From Pyrofollis japonicus (GTDB taxonomy: Archaea > Thermoproteota > Thermoprotei_A > Sulfolobales > Pyrodictiaceae), in NCBI RefSeq assembly GCF_033097485.1, contig NZ_AP028634.1, positions 1,107,126 to 1,171,125 on the forward strand: a DNA stretch of 64,000 nucleotides, read 5' to 3'. Below the pieces are notes generated by a model that saw nothing but the letters and a program-made list of their open reading frames with translations, was not told the DNA's origin and did not search any database. Positions 51,744-59,394 of the stretch are shown here, one piece after another; the first letter of the stretch is position 1; every line of letters starts with the position of its first letter. The translations under genes were made by a program, and so were the position numbers.

Positions 51744-51977
51744 TCACCTTTTCTCCAGGACAGCGTAGTACGCGTTGCTCTCTTCTCCGCGCTCTATAAC
51801 CTTTGCCGCGTTGCTCTTCTCTATACTAGAGATAGTTTCGTCTAATACCTCCTTTGCAGACTTGGCGACAATTACTTTCAGTTTCTCACCGCTCTCCAGC
51901 TTGTCTAGCTCAGCTAGCACGTACAGCGTATAGTCGCCACACGCTGATGCTATTTTTCTAAGATCAAACACCTTCAC
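51744..51977 (-). CDS. TusA-like small protein
   Basis: A 77-residue protein with the layout of TusA/SirA sulfur carriers: VKVFDLRKIASACGDYTLYV, where C13 stands near the expected persulfide cysteine, then ELDKLESGEKLKVIVAKSAK, and a C-terminal strand SNAYYAVLEKR. The usual C-P-x-P motif is replaced by CGDY, so sulfur transfer is uncertain. The GTG start has GGGGAT five bases upstream. It precedes the thioredoxin-like gene by three bases, so both are surely in one operon. Confidence 0.65.
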   Translation of the reverse strand: MKVFDLRKIASACGDYTLYVLAELDKLESGEKLKVIVAKSAKEVLDETISSIEKSNAAKVIERGEESNAYYAVLEKR

Positions 51978-52086
51978 GCGTAATCCCCGGATGATAAGGT
52001 TGCTAAGGATTGTTAAAAAGATTTCCCAGCTTGTGCAAAAATAGAGATAAAATGATATCACTGCTTCATTCTACTAGCCGAGGCGC

Positions 52087-52722
52087 TTATTTATCCCAGA
52101 TAGAAGCTGCTTCATCGACGCTCTTCGGTTCTTTAACGATAACTTTGCCCCTAGTAGTGATGAAGGCTGGTACACGGCTGCTCGGGATACCATAGCCTTG
52201 CACAATTGCGGCCTCCGCGTTCACGCTCCAAAGCTCCGTATCCGGGCAATGAGCAACAACTTGGATACTATAGTATAGTGCCCTCGTACACGGCAGTCCG
52301 GAGACGACATAGAGGGCTAGGCGGCCACTTGGACATCTAGACGGCTTCTCGCCCTCCCATGCGCCTCCGGCCAGCGCTATCGAAAGATAAAAGGGCATGA
52401 GGAGTACGTCGGCGGGGATACCGTAGTACACTAGTCTGCCCTGTAGCCGCCCGCCTACGCGTATAGCGGGCTCTGGTAATTGCTCCCCCCACTTGTCAAG
52501 CTCAAGACGCTTCAGAACAACCTTTTCGTAGACCCCGAGCCTTCGCTTAACGTATTCGTAGCCCTCCTCGGAGAAAGGTGATAAGGGAACAACCTCTACG
52601 TCAACCTCTACGGGCTCAACAAGCTTCTCTAGGAAATCTCTCGCCTCGCTCAAAGAAGGCAAGCCGGATACAGCCAGCAAAGAGTCTAACATAGCTTCTT
52701 TCAAAAACTTCGCATCGTACAA
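52087..52722 (-). CDS. PDO-like protein with a single-cysteine active site
   Basis: A 211-residue protein that resembles archaeal protein disulfide oxidoreductases, which have two tandem thioredoxin folds. The second fold is recognisable (LALYVVSGLPCTRALYYSIQ, then AAIVQGYGIPSSRVPAFITT with the cis-proline). Its active site is PCTRA, with C145 but no second cysteine; C130 and C159 are nearby. The first fold lacks a CxxC altogether. It could use a monothiol mechanism or be structural. It is first in the TusA-like/Trx-like/CcdA gene series, 109 bases upstream. TTG start. Confidence 0.6.
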   Translation of the reverse strand: MYDAKFLKEAMLDSLLAVSGLPSLSEARDFLEKLVEPVEVDVEVVPLSPFSEEGYEYVKRRLGVYEKVVLKRLELDKWGEQLPEPAIRVGGRLQGRLVYYGIPADVLLMPFYLSIALAGGAWEGEKPSRCPSGRLALYVVSGLPCTRALYYSIQVVAHCPDTELWSVNAEAAIVQGYGIPSSRVPAFITTRGKVIVKEPKSVDEAASIWDK

Positions 52723-52749
52723 TACTATCCCTAGTAATGAGTAAAAACA

Positions 52750-52996
52750 GTGAGCCCGGTACTAAAAACTGAGCCGTACATCTACGAAGAAGGCTCGCAT
52801 ATAGCTCTGCACCTTGGTCAGAAGACGAGCGTTACACGGTACAAGGGAATGAAGTATATGGGTAACAGTGTGCGGGCACCCAAAGGGGCCGCGGCTCATC
52901 CAGGCCGCCGTGGAACCAGCGGCTGTCTACCGCGGCACCCCGGTAATAGAATCTTGGACTAGGATTCGCGCTGGAATAAGGATAACGCTCGGCTAG
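52750..52996 (+). pseudogene. Small unidentified gene broken by a frameshift
   Basis: A GTG start opens LKTEPYIYEEGSHIALHLGQ and TSVTRYKGMKYMGNSVRAPK. The frame then decays, while one base out of phase it continues GPRLIQAAVEPAAVYRGTPV and IESWTRIRAGIRITLG to a TAG. Removing one G from the GGGG run at 52885-52888 joins the two into a coherent 81-residue protein. I do not recognise the family. Its stop overlaps the convergent aldo/keto reductase stop by four bases, as intact genes often do. Either a recent pseudogene or a sequencing error. Confidence 0.5.
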
Positions 52997-53964
52997 CTCA
53001 TCGATGCTCCGGGGCTCCTGCCCTTCTCGTATATCTGTCGCAGCTTCTCCACCTCTTCCTTGCTCAGCAACGGCGCCTCCGAGGCCTCTACGAGCTCTCT
53101 TAGCTTCTCCTTGGTCCTTGCCGCGACCTCTATCGTGTCTACCGGTATGCTTGAGTATATGAATCGTAGCGCGAGCTGCGCGGGCGTATTAGCCTCGAGG
53201 AGTGTGGCAAGCTCCTCTCTCAGAGTCTTCTCCATGAACTTGTAGAGTACGAGTGCGCTACGATACCAGCCTCTCATCCTCTTGCCGCCAGCATAGTACG
53301 GCTCCATGTTCTCCCAGCTACTCGGAGTCTCCCCCAGCATCAGGCCGCCAGCATGAGGCATCGCGACTATTATGCCGCGGCCCTTCTCCCTCGCCTCCCT
53401 AGCTATGGTCGCTCCGGGCTCCTGCTCCAAGACATTGTAGACGAAGCGCAGAGCCTCAACCTCATCGTGGCGAAGAGCCTCTCTAGCAGCTAGCAGGGCG
53501 TCCGGGTCCTGGCTTATCGAGACAGCTAGGTGACTTGCAAGCTCGTCCTCCACGAGGCCCCGCATAGCCTCGTAGAGCGCCCTGTTGCGGAGAACCTCGA
53601 GGCCCGGGTCATGGATTATAGCTAAATCTACAGGGCATTTTCCTAGAGCCTCACATGCCTCCTCTAGGCTGCTGGTTAGGAATTCTGGCTCGAAGCTCTG
53701 TCCTCCCCCGCGCTTATAGCCCACAAGCACACCTACTACTGCTTCCTCGATGTCCTCGCCGAGCCCGCGGCGAAGCGCCTCTAGCGCCTCCATGCCGTAC
53801 ACTGGCGCCGTGATGTAGAAGTTTATGCCTAGGCTCCACGCCTCTTTGACGAGCTCTGCGAGGTCCCGGCGAGAGAGCCCCTCGTAGGGACCGTGTACAC
53901 CGTAAACAGCGTACGCGATGGCCGATACTTTTAGCCCGGTTCTCCCGAGCACATTGTACTTCAC
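52993..53964 (-). CDS. Aldo/keto reductase family protein lacking the catalytic Asp
   Basis: A 323-residue TIM-barrel protein of the aldo/keto reductase superfamily, normally NADPH-dependent carbonyl reductases. It starts with the typical YNVLGRTGLKVSAIAYAVYG. The family D-T-A-x-x-Y-G motif reads ITAPVYG, so the catalytic aspartate is I51, while the tyrosine (Y56), a lysine (K84) and a histidine (H118, in LAIIHDPG) remain. The NADP-binding C-terminus is present (VDTIEVAARTKEKLRELVEA). GTG start with GGTG eight bases upstream; a longer start would add 17 residues. It may be catalytically altered or non-enzymatic. Confidence 0.85.
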   Translation of the reverse strand: MKYNVLGRTGLKVSAIAYAVYGVHGPYEGLSRRDLAELVKEAWSLGINFYITAPVYGMEALEALRRGLGEDIEEAVVGVLVGYKRGGGQSFEPEFLTSSLEEACEALGKCPVDLAIIHDPGLEVLRNRALYEAMRGLVEDELASHLAVSISQDPDALLAAREALRHDEVEALRFVYNVLEQEPGATIAREAREKGRGIIVAMPHAGGLMLGETPSSWENMEPYYAGGKRMRGWYRSALVLYKFMEKTLREELATLLEANTPAQLALRFIYSSIPVDTIEVAARTKEKLRELVEASEAPLLSKEEVEKLRQIYEKGRSPGASMS

Positions 53965-54150
53965 GATACGCGCACCTCTCAGAAAAGACCTTATTGTATG
54001 CATCTTATTAAACATGTTCTTTTAGTTCCTATTTTATCAAACAAAATACTTACCTAATTATATGCTAGCTAGTACGTGCTGCTGTCTCGCCTACACAATC
54101 CTATATAGGAGGATGTAAGGATTCCATGCCGGCGCATAGGAGAAGGAGAA

Positions 54151-55320
54151 GTGGCTAGTCAAGCAGGGGGCGAAAAGCGGGATCTGTGGCTACTAGTTAT
54201 TGCTACCTACATGTTCTTCTCCGGAATGATGTCGATAACCTCTATCGTCGCCAGGTATGCAAGGTTCCTAGGAGTGAGCATAGCCAGCACAGGGATAATC
54301 TTCTCACTGGCGTCATTGTCGGCCGCGGTTCTCCGCATCCCGGTTGGTGTTGCAGCCGACCGCATCGGCCCCAGGCCCTTCATGGCGCTCGGAGGGTTAT
54401 CGCTGGCACTCGCCGGCCTCGTAGCCATGGTGAGCGAGAGCGGCCTAGGACTAGGCATAACGAGGATAATGCAGGGCGTCGGCCTAGCACTCTTCGTTGC
54501 ACCGAGCATCTACGTTGCGAGCATGGTGCGAGGAGTAAGCGTTAACACCGCCGTCTCGCTACGTAGTGCAGCTATATCGACTGCCTCGGCAACAGCGCCC
54601 TTCATAGCGGGCCTCATAGTCGATAAAGCCGGCTACGGAGCTGCCTTCGCCTACGCTGTACTAAACTCAATAGGAGCTGCGGCTGCTTCATCACTCATCA
54701 AAGCCGGAGCGCCCCCGGCAAGAGCTGGGAAGCCGAGACTAGGAGAGGCTTTCTCAGCCCTACGGAGGATATGGATAATAGCAGTAACACCAATTGTTGA
54801 TGGAGCAGTCTTCCTCGGATTCCAGTCACTGCCGCAGGCAAACCTCAAGGACCTTGGCTACCCTGCCACTGTCTTCGGCACCGCGCTCTCCCTCAGCGGC
54901 GCCACAGGGCTCGTAGCAAGGCTATCAACATCGGCACTAGTGCCGCTGATAGGGTGCATCGCGACGATGCTTATGGGCTACACGCTACTAGTTGGCGCCA
55001 CAGCTGTGCTTCTCGCCTCAGTTCTCCCCCCATGGATATACTTGTCGGGCTCCCTATACGGCGCAGGATTCGGCCTCATAGCGCCCTCGGAACAAGTCCT
55101 CATAGTGTCGAACGTTGAGCCGAGAATAAGGAACACCGTACTCTCAATGTATACCCTCTCCTTCGACATAGGCGGCTTCATAGGCTCAACACTACTAGGA
55201 GCCATAGCTGAGCGAGGAGGCTACGAGGCAGGCTACACCGCTATGTTAGTAATGCAAGCACTATCCCTGGTACTCGTGGCATCATGGAGTATTTCTCGCA
55301 GGAGACTAAGAACGTGTTAG
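54151..55320 (+). CDS. Major facilitator superfamily transporter
   Basis: A 389-residue, 12-helix MFS permease. The loop 2-3 signature VGVAADRIGPRPFMALGG is well conserved, unlike in the other MFS protein in this window, and ITRIMQGVGLALFVAPSIYV resembles helix 4 of drug/proton antiporters. The substrate is unknown; drug or metabolite efflux is one possibility. GTG start with GGAGAAGGAG upstream, and a palindromic TATA (CCTATATAGG) about 40 bases upstream serves as promoter. Confidence 0.86.
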   Translation: MASQAGGEKRDLWLLVIATYMFFSGMMSITSIVARYARFLGVSIASTGIIFSLASLSAAVLRIPVGVAADRIGPRPFMALGGLSLALAGLVAMVSESGLGLGITRIMQGVGLALFVAPSIYVASMVRGVSVNTAVSLRSAAISTASATAPFIAGLIVDKAGYGAAFAYAVLNSIGAAAASSLIKAGAPPARAGKPRLGEAFSALRRIWIIAVTPIVDGAVFLGFQSLPQANLKDLGYPATVFGTALSLSGATGLVARLSTSALVPLIGCIATMLMGYTLLVGATAVLLASVLPPWIYLSGSLYGAGFGLIAPSEQVLIVSNVEPRIRNTVLSMYTLSFDIGGFIGSTLLGAIAERGGYEAGYTAMLVMQALSLVLVASWSISRRRLRTC

Positions 55321-55636
55321 GCACCGGCCCCTGCCTCTCTATCCCTAGATCAGCGTTCAATGTTCAACCTTGCCCGGGCTTATTAGGGACAAGCCTAGCC
55401 CTTACACATGTCTCCAGTTGTAGGCCGCAAGGAGGCTCTTTGGCAACTTTACTCCTATTAGTAGCGTGACCTTATCCTGTGGTCGTAAAAATCTAGAAAA
55501 CTGTTCACGTTACGAATTATGCGATATAGGTATTTGTACAAATTATTCGTGTTATCCTCGTTTAAAATATGGCATGTTGTATCTAGCCGTCGCCATATAA
55601 GTAGTTTTCTTTAACTGGTGTGAATGGGGAAGAGAT
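55321..55636. other. Gene-free interval with a thioredoxin promoter
   Basis: Between the MFS and thioredoxin genes I see no coding frame or RNA gene. A GCCCGGGC palindrome occurs near 55370. CATATAAG near 55590 fits a TATA box for the thioredoxin gene. Confidence 0.45.
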
Positions 55637-56038
55637 ATGACCGAGGCATATATGCCCTGGCTCCAGGAATACTTGAAGGACATGGGTATAGACGAGATAG
55701 TTGTTAAGACCGCGGAGAACGAGGAAGAACTAGACAAAGCGGTCTGCAGGCACAGCACCACGGTAGTCTTGTTCAGCAGCCCTACGTGTCCAGCATGCGC
55801 CGCCTATAGGCCGATATTCTATACCTATGCATACAAGGCTTTGAAGAAGTATGGCGAGAAGAAAGTAGGGTTCTACGAGGCAGACGTCTACAATATGCTT
55901 GAGAAGGCATGGGAGCTCGGAATATCGGCTACACCGACCACGATAATATTCAAGAAGTGCAAGCCGGTCGACGGCATAATAGGGCTTGTTGACGAGGAGT
56001 ATCTAGCCGAGCTCGTGGAAAAACATTTAGAGAAATAA
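55637..56038 (+). CDS. Thioredoxin
   Basis: A 133-residue cytoplasmic thioredoxin with an N-terminal extension of about 40 residues. The active site is CPAC (C51 and C54) in LFSSPTCPACAAYRPIFYTY; the cis-proline loop is ISATPTTIIF. An extra C37 and a KKCKP cysteine occur outside the active site. It could donate electrons to the CcdA-like protein or reduce peroxiredoxin. The ATG has GGGGAAGAG upstream. It is convergent with the DsbA/thioredoxin-fold hybrid protein. Confidence 0.9.
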   Translation: MTEAYMPWLQEYLKDMGIDEIVVKTAENEEELDKAVCRHSTTVVLFSSPTCPACAAYRPIFYTYAYKALKKYGEKKVGFYEADVYNMLEKAWELGISATPTTIIFKKCKPVDGIIGLVDEEYLAELVEKHLEK

Positions 56039-56070
56039 TAGTCCCCGGCTAGAAGACTGTTTCAGCTCCC

Positions 56071-56841
56071 CTATGCTAGGCCATGCTCGCCTAGTAGCCT
56101 CCAGTACTCCTCATCGTTTAGTATCTCTTCCTGTTCTCTACGGATTTTTGAGAGAAGACCAGCTGCACCCCTTTGCACAAAGCGAGCCATGTCCTCTACT
56201 AGTTCCTTCCTCGGGAAGGGTTTCGAGGGTAACCCGCTCCTACCAATACTTGCCTTGGCAATTAGCCATGCCCCCACATTAGTTGGTGTTGCAAGCTGCT
56301 TCAGCTCCTCCCGCGCCAAGCTGCCTCCGCTGGCCCACCAGTACTCTCTTACAAACGATATGCCAAGTGCACGCATCACCTTATTGCGCCACTCCTCCCA
56401 GAGTTCTTTACCGCGCCTCTTGACCTCGCTGATAACGCTCTTCGGGTTAGCGCCGCTTAAAGGTGCACGGGTAGCAGCAGAGGCAAAGTCCGTGTCTAGG
56501 ACCGGGGCTATATCGTCGTGTAGATATGCCACTGCAGCGGCGTAGGCGCTGTGAAGCACTGTCTCCATGAACGCCTCTACTGGGTCTTTTCCACTAGGCT
56601 TCCAGGAGCCCGTGATTATTGCCTCTGCTTCCTCAGGCTCTACGGGATCGGTCGCCGCTGGTACGCCGTCAACCAGTATCCAGGGGACGCTCCATATATT
56701 TCTCCGAAGCACCTCTGAGCCCGCAGGGTCAGCTGTCGAGGCCAGCTCTACTCTATCTAAGAGGCCTTTCCTAGCGAGATTCTTCACTACATGGTAGCTC
56801 GTCGCACACGTGGGGTGAATATACATGAGTATTCTCGGCAA
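56071..56841 (-). CDS. Protein with N-terminal thioredoxin-like fold and unknown C-terminal domain
   Basis: A 256-residue protein. Residues 1-80 look like a glutaredoxin/thioredoxin fold: RILMYIHPTCATSYHVVKNL with C12 in a C-x-x-S site, and WSVPWILVDGVPAATDPVEP with the cis-proline. The rest is helical (KSVISEVKRRGKELWEEWRN, ALGISFVREYWWASGG, FVQRGAAGLLSKIRREQEEI) and unrecognised, with several tryptophans. The C-x-x-S site suggests mono-thiol chemistry. It may act with the nearby thioredoxin, which is convergent. No signal peptide, so cytoplasmic. Confidence 0.6.
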   Translation of the reverse strand: MPRILMYIHPTCATSYHVVKNLARKGLLDRVELASTADPAGSEVLRRNIWSVPWILVDGVPAATDPVEPEEAEAIITGSWKPSGKDPVEAFMETVLHSAYAAAVAYLHDDIAPVLDTDFASAATRAPLSGANPKSVISEVKRRGKELWEEWRNKVMRALGISFVREYWWASGGSLAREELKQLATPTNVGAWLIAKASIGRSGLPSKPFPRKELVEDMARFVQRGAAGLLSKIRREQEEILNDEEYWRLLGEHGLA

Positions 56842-56905
56842 GGCTTATTTCTCCAAGCAGAAGAGTTTCTTGCAGGAAATTAACGCTAGTGTCGCCTCAT
56901 ACCCG

Positions 56906-57913
56906 TCACCCCGGCTCTACGAACCCAACTACCTCGTAGTCGGGGAGTGTTACTAGCCAGGGCTCTGTACCATTATACGCCATTGCGGGGTCTATTACGA
57001 GCCACGTAGTATTGCCCCGGCTTATAGACGTGAAGCCGTCGAAAGGCACGCCTAGTGCTTGGAGGAGTGCAGCCATTCTCGCAGATAACTCCTCTTTGTC
57101 GGGGGGGAGAGCCACCAGTACCGAGGCGTGGTCGGGTACGTGGTCACCACTAGTATCTACGAGGGCGACCCCGGCCCGCAGCCCCACGGCGCGATACATT
57201 GATGCCAGGAGGACGGCGAAATCGTCGCAGTCCCCGCTCATAGTCTTAAGGGTTTCATCGGGTGACGCCACGTATTCTAAGCCCCTTGGATCACTGACGT
57301 AGCGCAGATTGTCTCTAGCCCAGAGAGCTATTGCGAGCACCTTGTAAACGGGGTCATTAGTTATGTTGCGGGGCAGGCTAGCGGAGACCGCCACGCGTAC
57401 AAGGGCCTTCTCCGACCCATTGTTAAGCAGACACAAGCTTGCATCAATAATGCTTCTCGGCACAAGGTGCTCAGAGAGGCCCCTGCCCGGGGCCGCTTCT
57501 CCGAGATACTCCTCCCTCCCCCCGATAACCAGGTAGACGTCCACGGAGCCACCGCCCGTAGCGTCAACGCTAAACCAGTAGACGATGCCCTTGTAGAGCT
57601 TGAGCCCAACACACTGCCTCCACCCAGGAACAAGCTCAACGGATTCATTAACGAGGATACTCCTCCGCGAAGCATAGTCTACGAGGGCTCGGAGAGCCTG
57701 GTCACGCACAGTGCTCGAAGGCCCTCTTACAAGCAACGACCTAATAGTCTCAACTATGCTGGCTAAGTCATGCCCTCTACCCGTCTTTGCGACAGCATGC
57801 ATACTGCAGGAGTCGTTGCAGGACAAGTGCTTGGCCACGAGCAAGCCAGCCACGAATCCCGATGCGAACACGGCTGTAAAGACGAGTACGAGTAGCCGCC
57901 TATCTCGCCACAT
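56906..57913 (-). CDS. Membrane-anchored transglutaminase-like protein
   Basis: A 335-residue extracytoplasmic protein. An N-terminal anchor (LLVLVFTAVFASGFVAGLLV) is followed by two cysteines (CNDSC) and a beta-rich region. The transglutaminase-like papain fold carries the triad C229 in SGDCDDFAVLLASMYRAVG, histidine in VPDHASVLVALPP and aspartate in WLVIDPAMAYNG. Family members act as peptidases or cross-linkers at the cell surface. N-glycosylation sequons are present. I chose the ATG just before the anchor; a longer frame would add 26 basic residues. Confidence 0.82.
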   Translation of the reverse strand: MWRDRRLLVLVFTAVFASGFVAGLLVAKHLSCNDSCSMHAVAKTGRGHDLASIVETIRSLLVRGPSSTVRDQALRALVDYASRRSILVNESVELVPGWRQCVGLKLYKGIVYWFSVDATGGGSVDVYLVIGGREEYLGEAAPGRGLSEHLVPRSIIDASLCLLNNGSEKALVRVAVSASLPRNITNDPVYKVLAIALWARDNLRYVSDPRGLEYVASPDETLKTMSGDCDDFAVLLASMYRAVGLRAGVALVDTSGDHVPDHASVLVALPPDKEELSARMAALLQALGVPFDGFTSISRGNTTWLVIDPAMAYNGTEPWLVTLPDYEVVGFVEPG

Positions 57914-58112
57914 GTCACAGCGCCATCGGCCGCGTCTATAGAGGCCCCTGTGCGGGAAGGAAAGAGGGTCGGTATCCAGGGTTTTCAGCACACTGCAGCA
58001 TAATACTGTTGCCCTGGGGCTAAGCCCCCGTCTAGAACATCATCCCCTCTTCACCATGTGCTGTCTCAATCTCTTAAAGAATTATGACCGCGTCGCCCAG
58101 TACCGTTCCTTT

Positions 58113-58490
58113 TTACTCTCTAGTGCTCAAGGCCTTCTCAACCAGCTCCATTAGCTTCTCCGCAGCCTGCGCCGCCGCCACGACGTCTTCGGGGGTGCAT
58201 ATCCTCTCCCCAGCACACTGGTGAAGCCCGGCCGCGCGCTGGAAGATGTCTAGGACTTCCTCGCCCAGCTTCTCTGCTACCCTATTCTTATACTCCCATA
58301 GCTCTTCGTCGCTCTCTATCTGTTTGCCGTCGACGCCGTAAGCGTACGCCTTTACCGCGAGGCTGACCGCGTCCCAGAGGGTCTCGGCCGCCAGGTCTAC
58401 TCGCCCACCCTGGGCATCCCTTATTGCACGCTCTACGAGCTCCCTTGACTTCCGGATACACTCCTCAGCCCTAGAAGCCCTTACACACAT
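58113..58490 (-). CDS. PaREP1/HEPN-like protein
   Basis: A 125-residue all-helical protein resembling the crenarchaeal PaREP1 family, a HEPN-related fold. The pattern includes AEECIRKSRELVERAIRDAQ, AAETLWDAVSLAVKAYAYGV and FQRAAGLHQC with a late histidine, followed by VVAAAQAAEKLMELVEKAL. HEPN proteins are often RNases paired with a nucleotidyltransferase, but no such partner is adjacent. A TATA box (GTTTAAATAC on the minus strand) is about 80 bases upstream. Several ATGs compete; the one after GGGGTG is used, and the first ATG would add 30 residues. Confidence 0.7.
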   Translation of the reverse strand: MCVRASRAEECIRKSRELVERAIRDAQGGRVDLAAETLWDAVSLAVKAYAYGVDGKQIESDEELWEYKNRVAEKLGEEVLDIFQRAAGLHQCAGERICTPEDVVAAAQAAEKLMELVEKALSTRE

Positions 58491-58982
58491 TACGCAAGAA
58501 ACACCCCACATGCCCGCAGAGAGGGAGCCTCTATGCCTCCGAGCATGGAGGGTATATGCTTGGTGGGAGTATTTAAACAATACCTAGTAGGTATTCTATT
58601 CTCACAATAAGACCACTAAGACGTATACAGCGGCCTTGGCGCCTCCCCTGGGGTGAAATAGCCCAAGAAGAGAGCTAATCATCAGCACCTACATCCTCCC
58701 AAAACTATCGCCATGCCATCCCCCGGTGCAGCTACACACCCTTAGCCCGGCCGATCCCCCATTCATCGCCTCAAAGACCGGTCAAGCAAGAAGAAACCAT
58801 AGAGGCAGCACAACGACTAGCCAAAGGTGCTCGAGGAAGAAGCTCCTAAGCGGCAATAAGGCAAGAAGACTAGCAACGACGCCGAAGAGGAAGCGGTAAC
58901 CCCTCCTTCCTTGTCGAAGACAAGGCTTAGATACGTGGGCCTCACGCTAAGCATCGTACCTAACACGTTGAGTAGGGTTATG
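58491..58982. other. Long gene-poor interval
   Basis: About 490 bases with the PaREP1-like promoter at one end. The middle is Pro/Arg-codon-rich with short frames such as KQEETIEAAQRLAKGARGR that might be gene remains, but none has a start and ribosome site. I see no tRNA, CRISPR or repeats. Confidence 0.4.
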
Positions 58983-59273
58983 TTATGCATAGAACTTTGT
59001 AATAAGCATTACAGGGCCGCCTACGAAGCCTCCACCAGTCTCTACCGGAGCTACTTGAAAGTATATGCCAAGACTGTTCGAGATAGTCTTAGCGACTACG
59101 CGTGCACGCGGCCCAAGCACCCGCTCCATAGCCTCGTACGCCCTATCGGGCTCAGTGACTAGGAGCTCCTCGAAACTAACACCATAGTGTCTACGAGCAT
59201 AACTATTCAATACGACGTATAAGCCAACCATACTCCTAACAAGGTACTCCCTGACCTCCAGGGGGCTAGGCAA
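58983..59273 (-). CDS. Hypothetical protein
   Basis: A 96-residue protein. A helical core (LEVREYLVRSMVGLYVVLNS, HYGVSFEELLVTEPDRAYEA) followed by VLGPRARVVAKTISNSLGI resembles small archaeal domains of the NitrOD5 type, of unknown function, but the match is only by pattern. The C-terminus is Gly-rich. The TTG start has GGGTG 10 bases upstream, and TTTATTAAG about 40 bases upstream could be its TATA box. A plus-strand open frame in the same place lacks a ribosome site and is taken as a shadow. Confidence 0.5.
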   Translation of the reverse strand: MPSPLEVREYLVRSMVGLYVVLNSYARRHYGVSFEELLVTEPDRAYEAMERVLGPRARVVAKTISNSLGIYFQVAPVETGGGFVGGPVMLITKFYA

Positions 59274-59394
59274 TTCTCGGTAACACCCTTGTATTACTGG
59301 GCCCAAAGCTTAATAAAACAAGCACGAAACCCTTGACGAACACCCCCTTGCGCAAAATATAAAACACTCTCCGCCTAGGAAAAGAAAGAAAAGC

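Noticed and set aside
55360-55450. GCCCGGGC region after the MFS gene as a possible tRNA or structured RNA
   Set aside because: No T-loop, anticodon arm or cloverleaf could be formed.
58911-59162. Plus-strand open frame opposite the 96-residue hypothetical gene
   Set aside because: No ribosome site; the minus-strand frame has better coding character and a TATA-like element.
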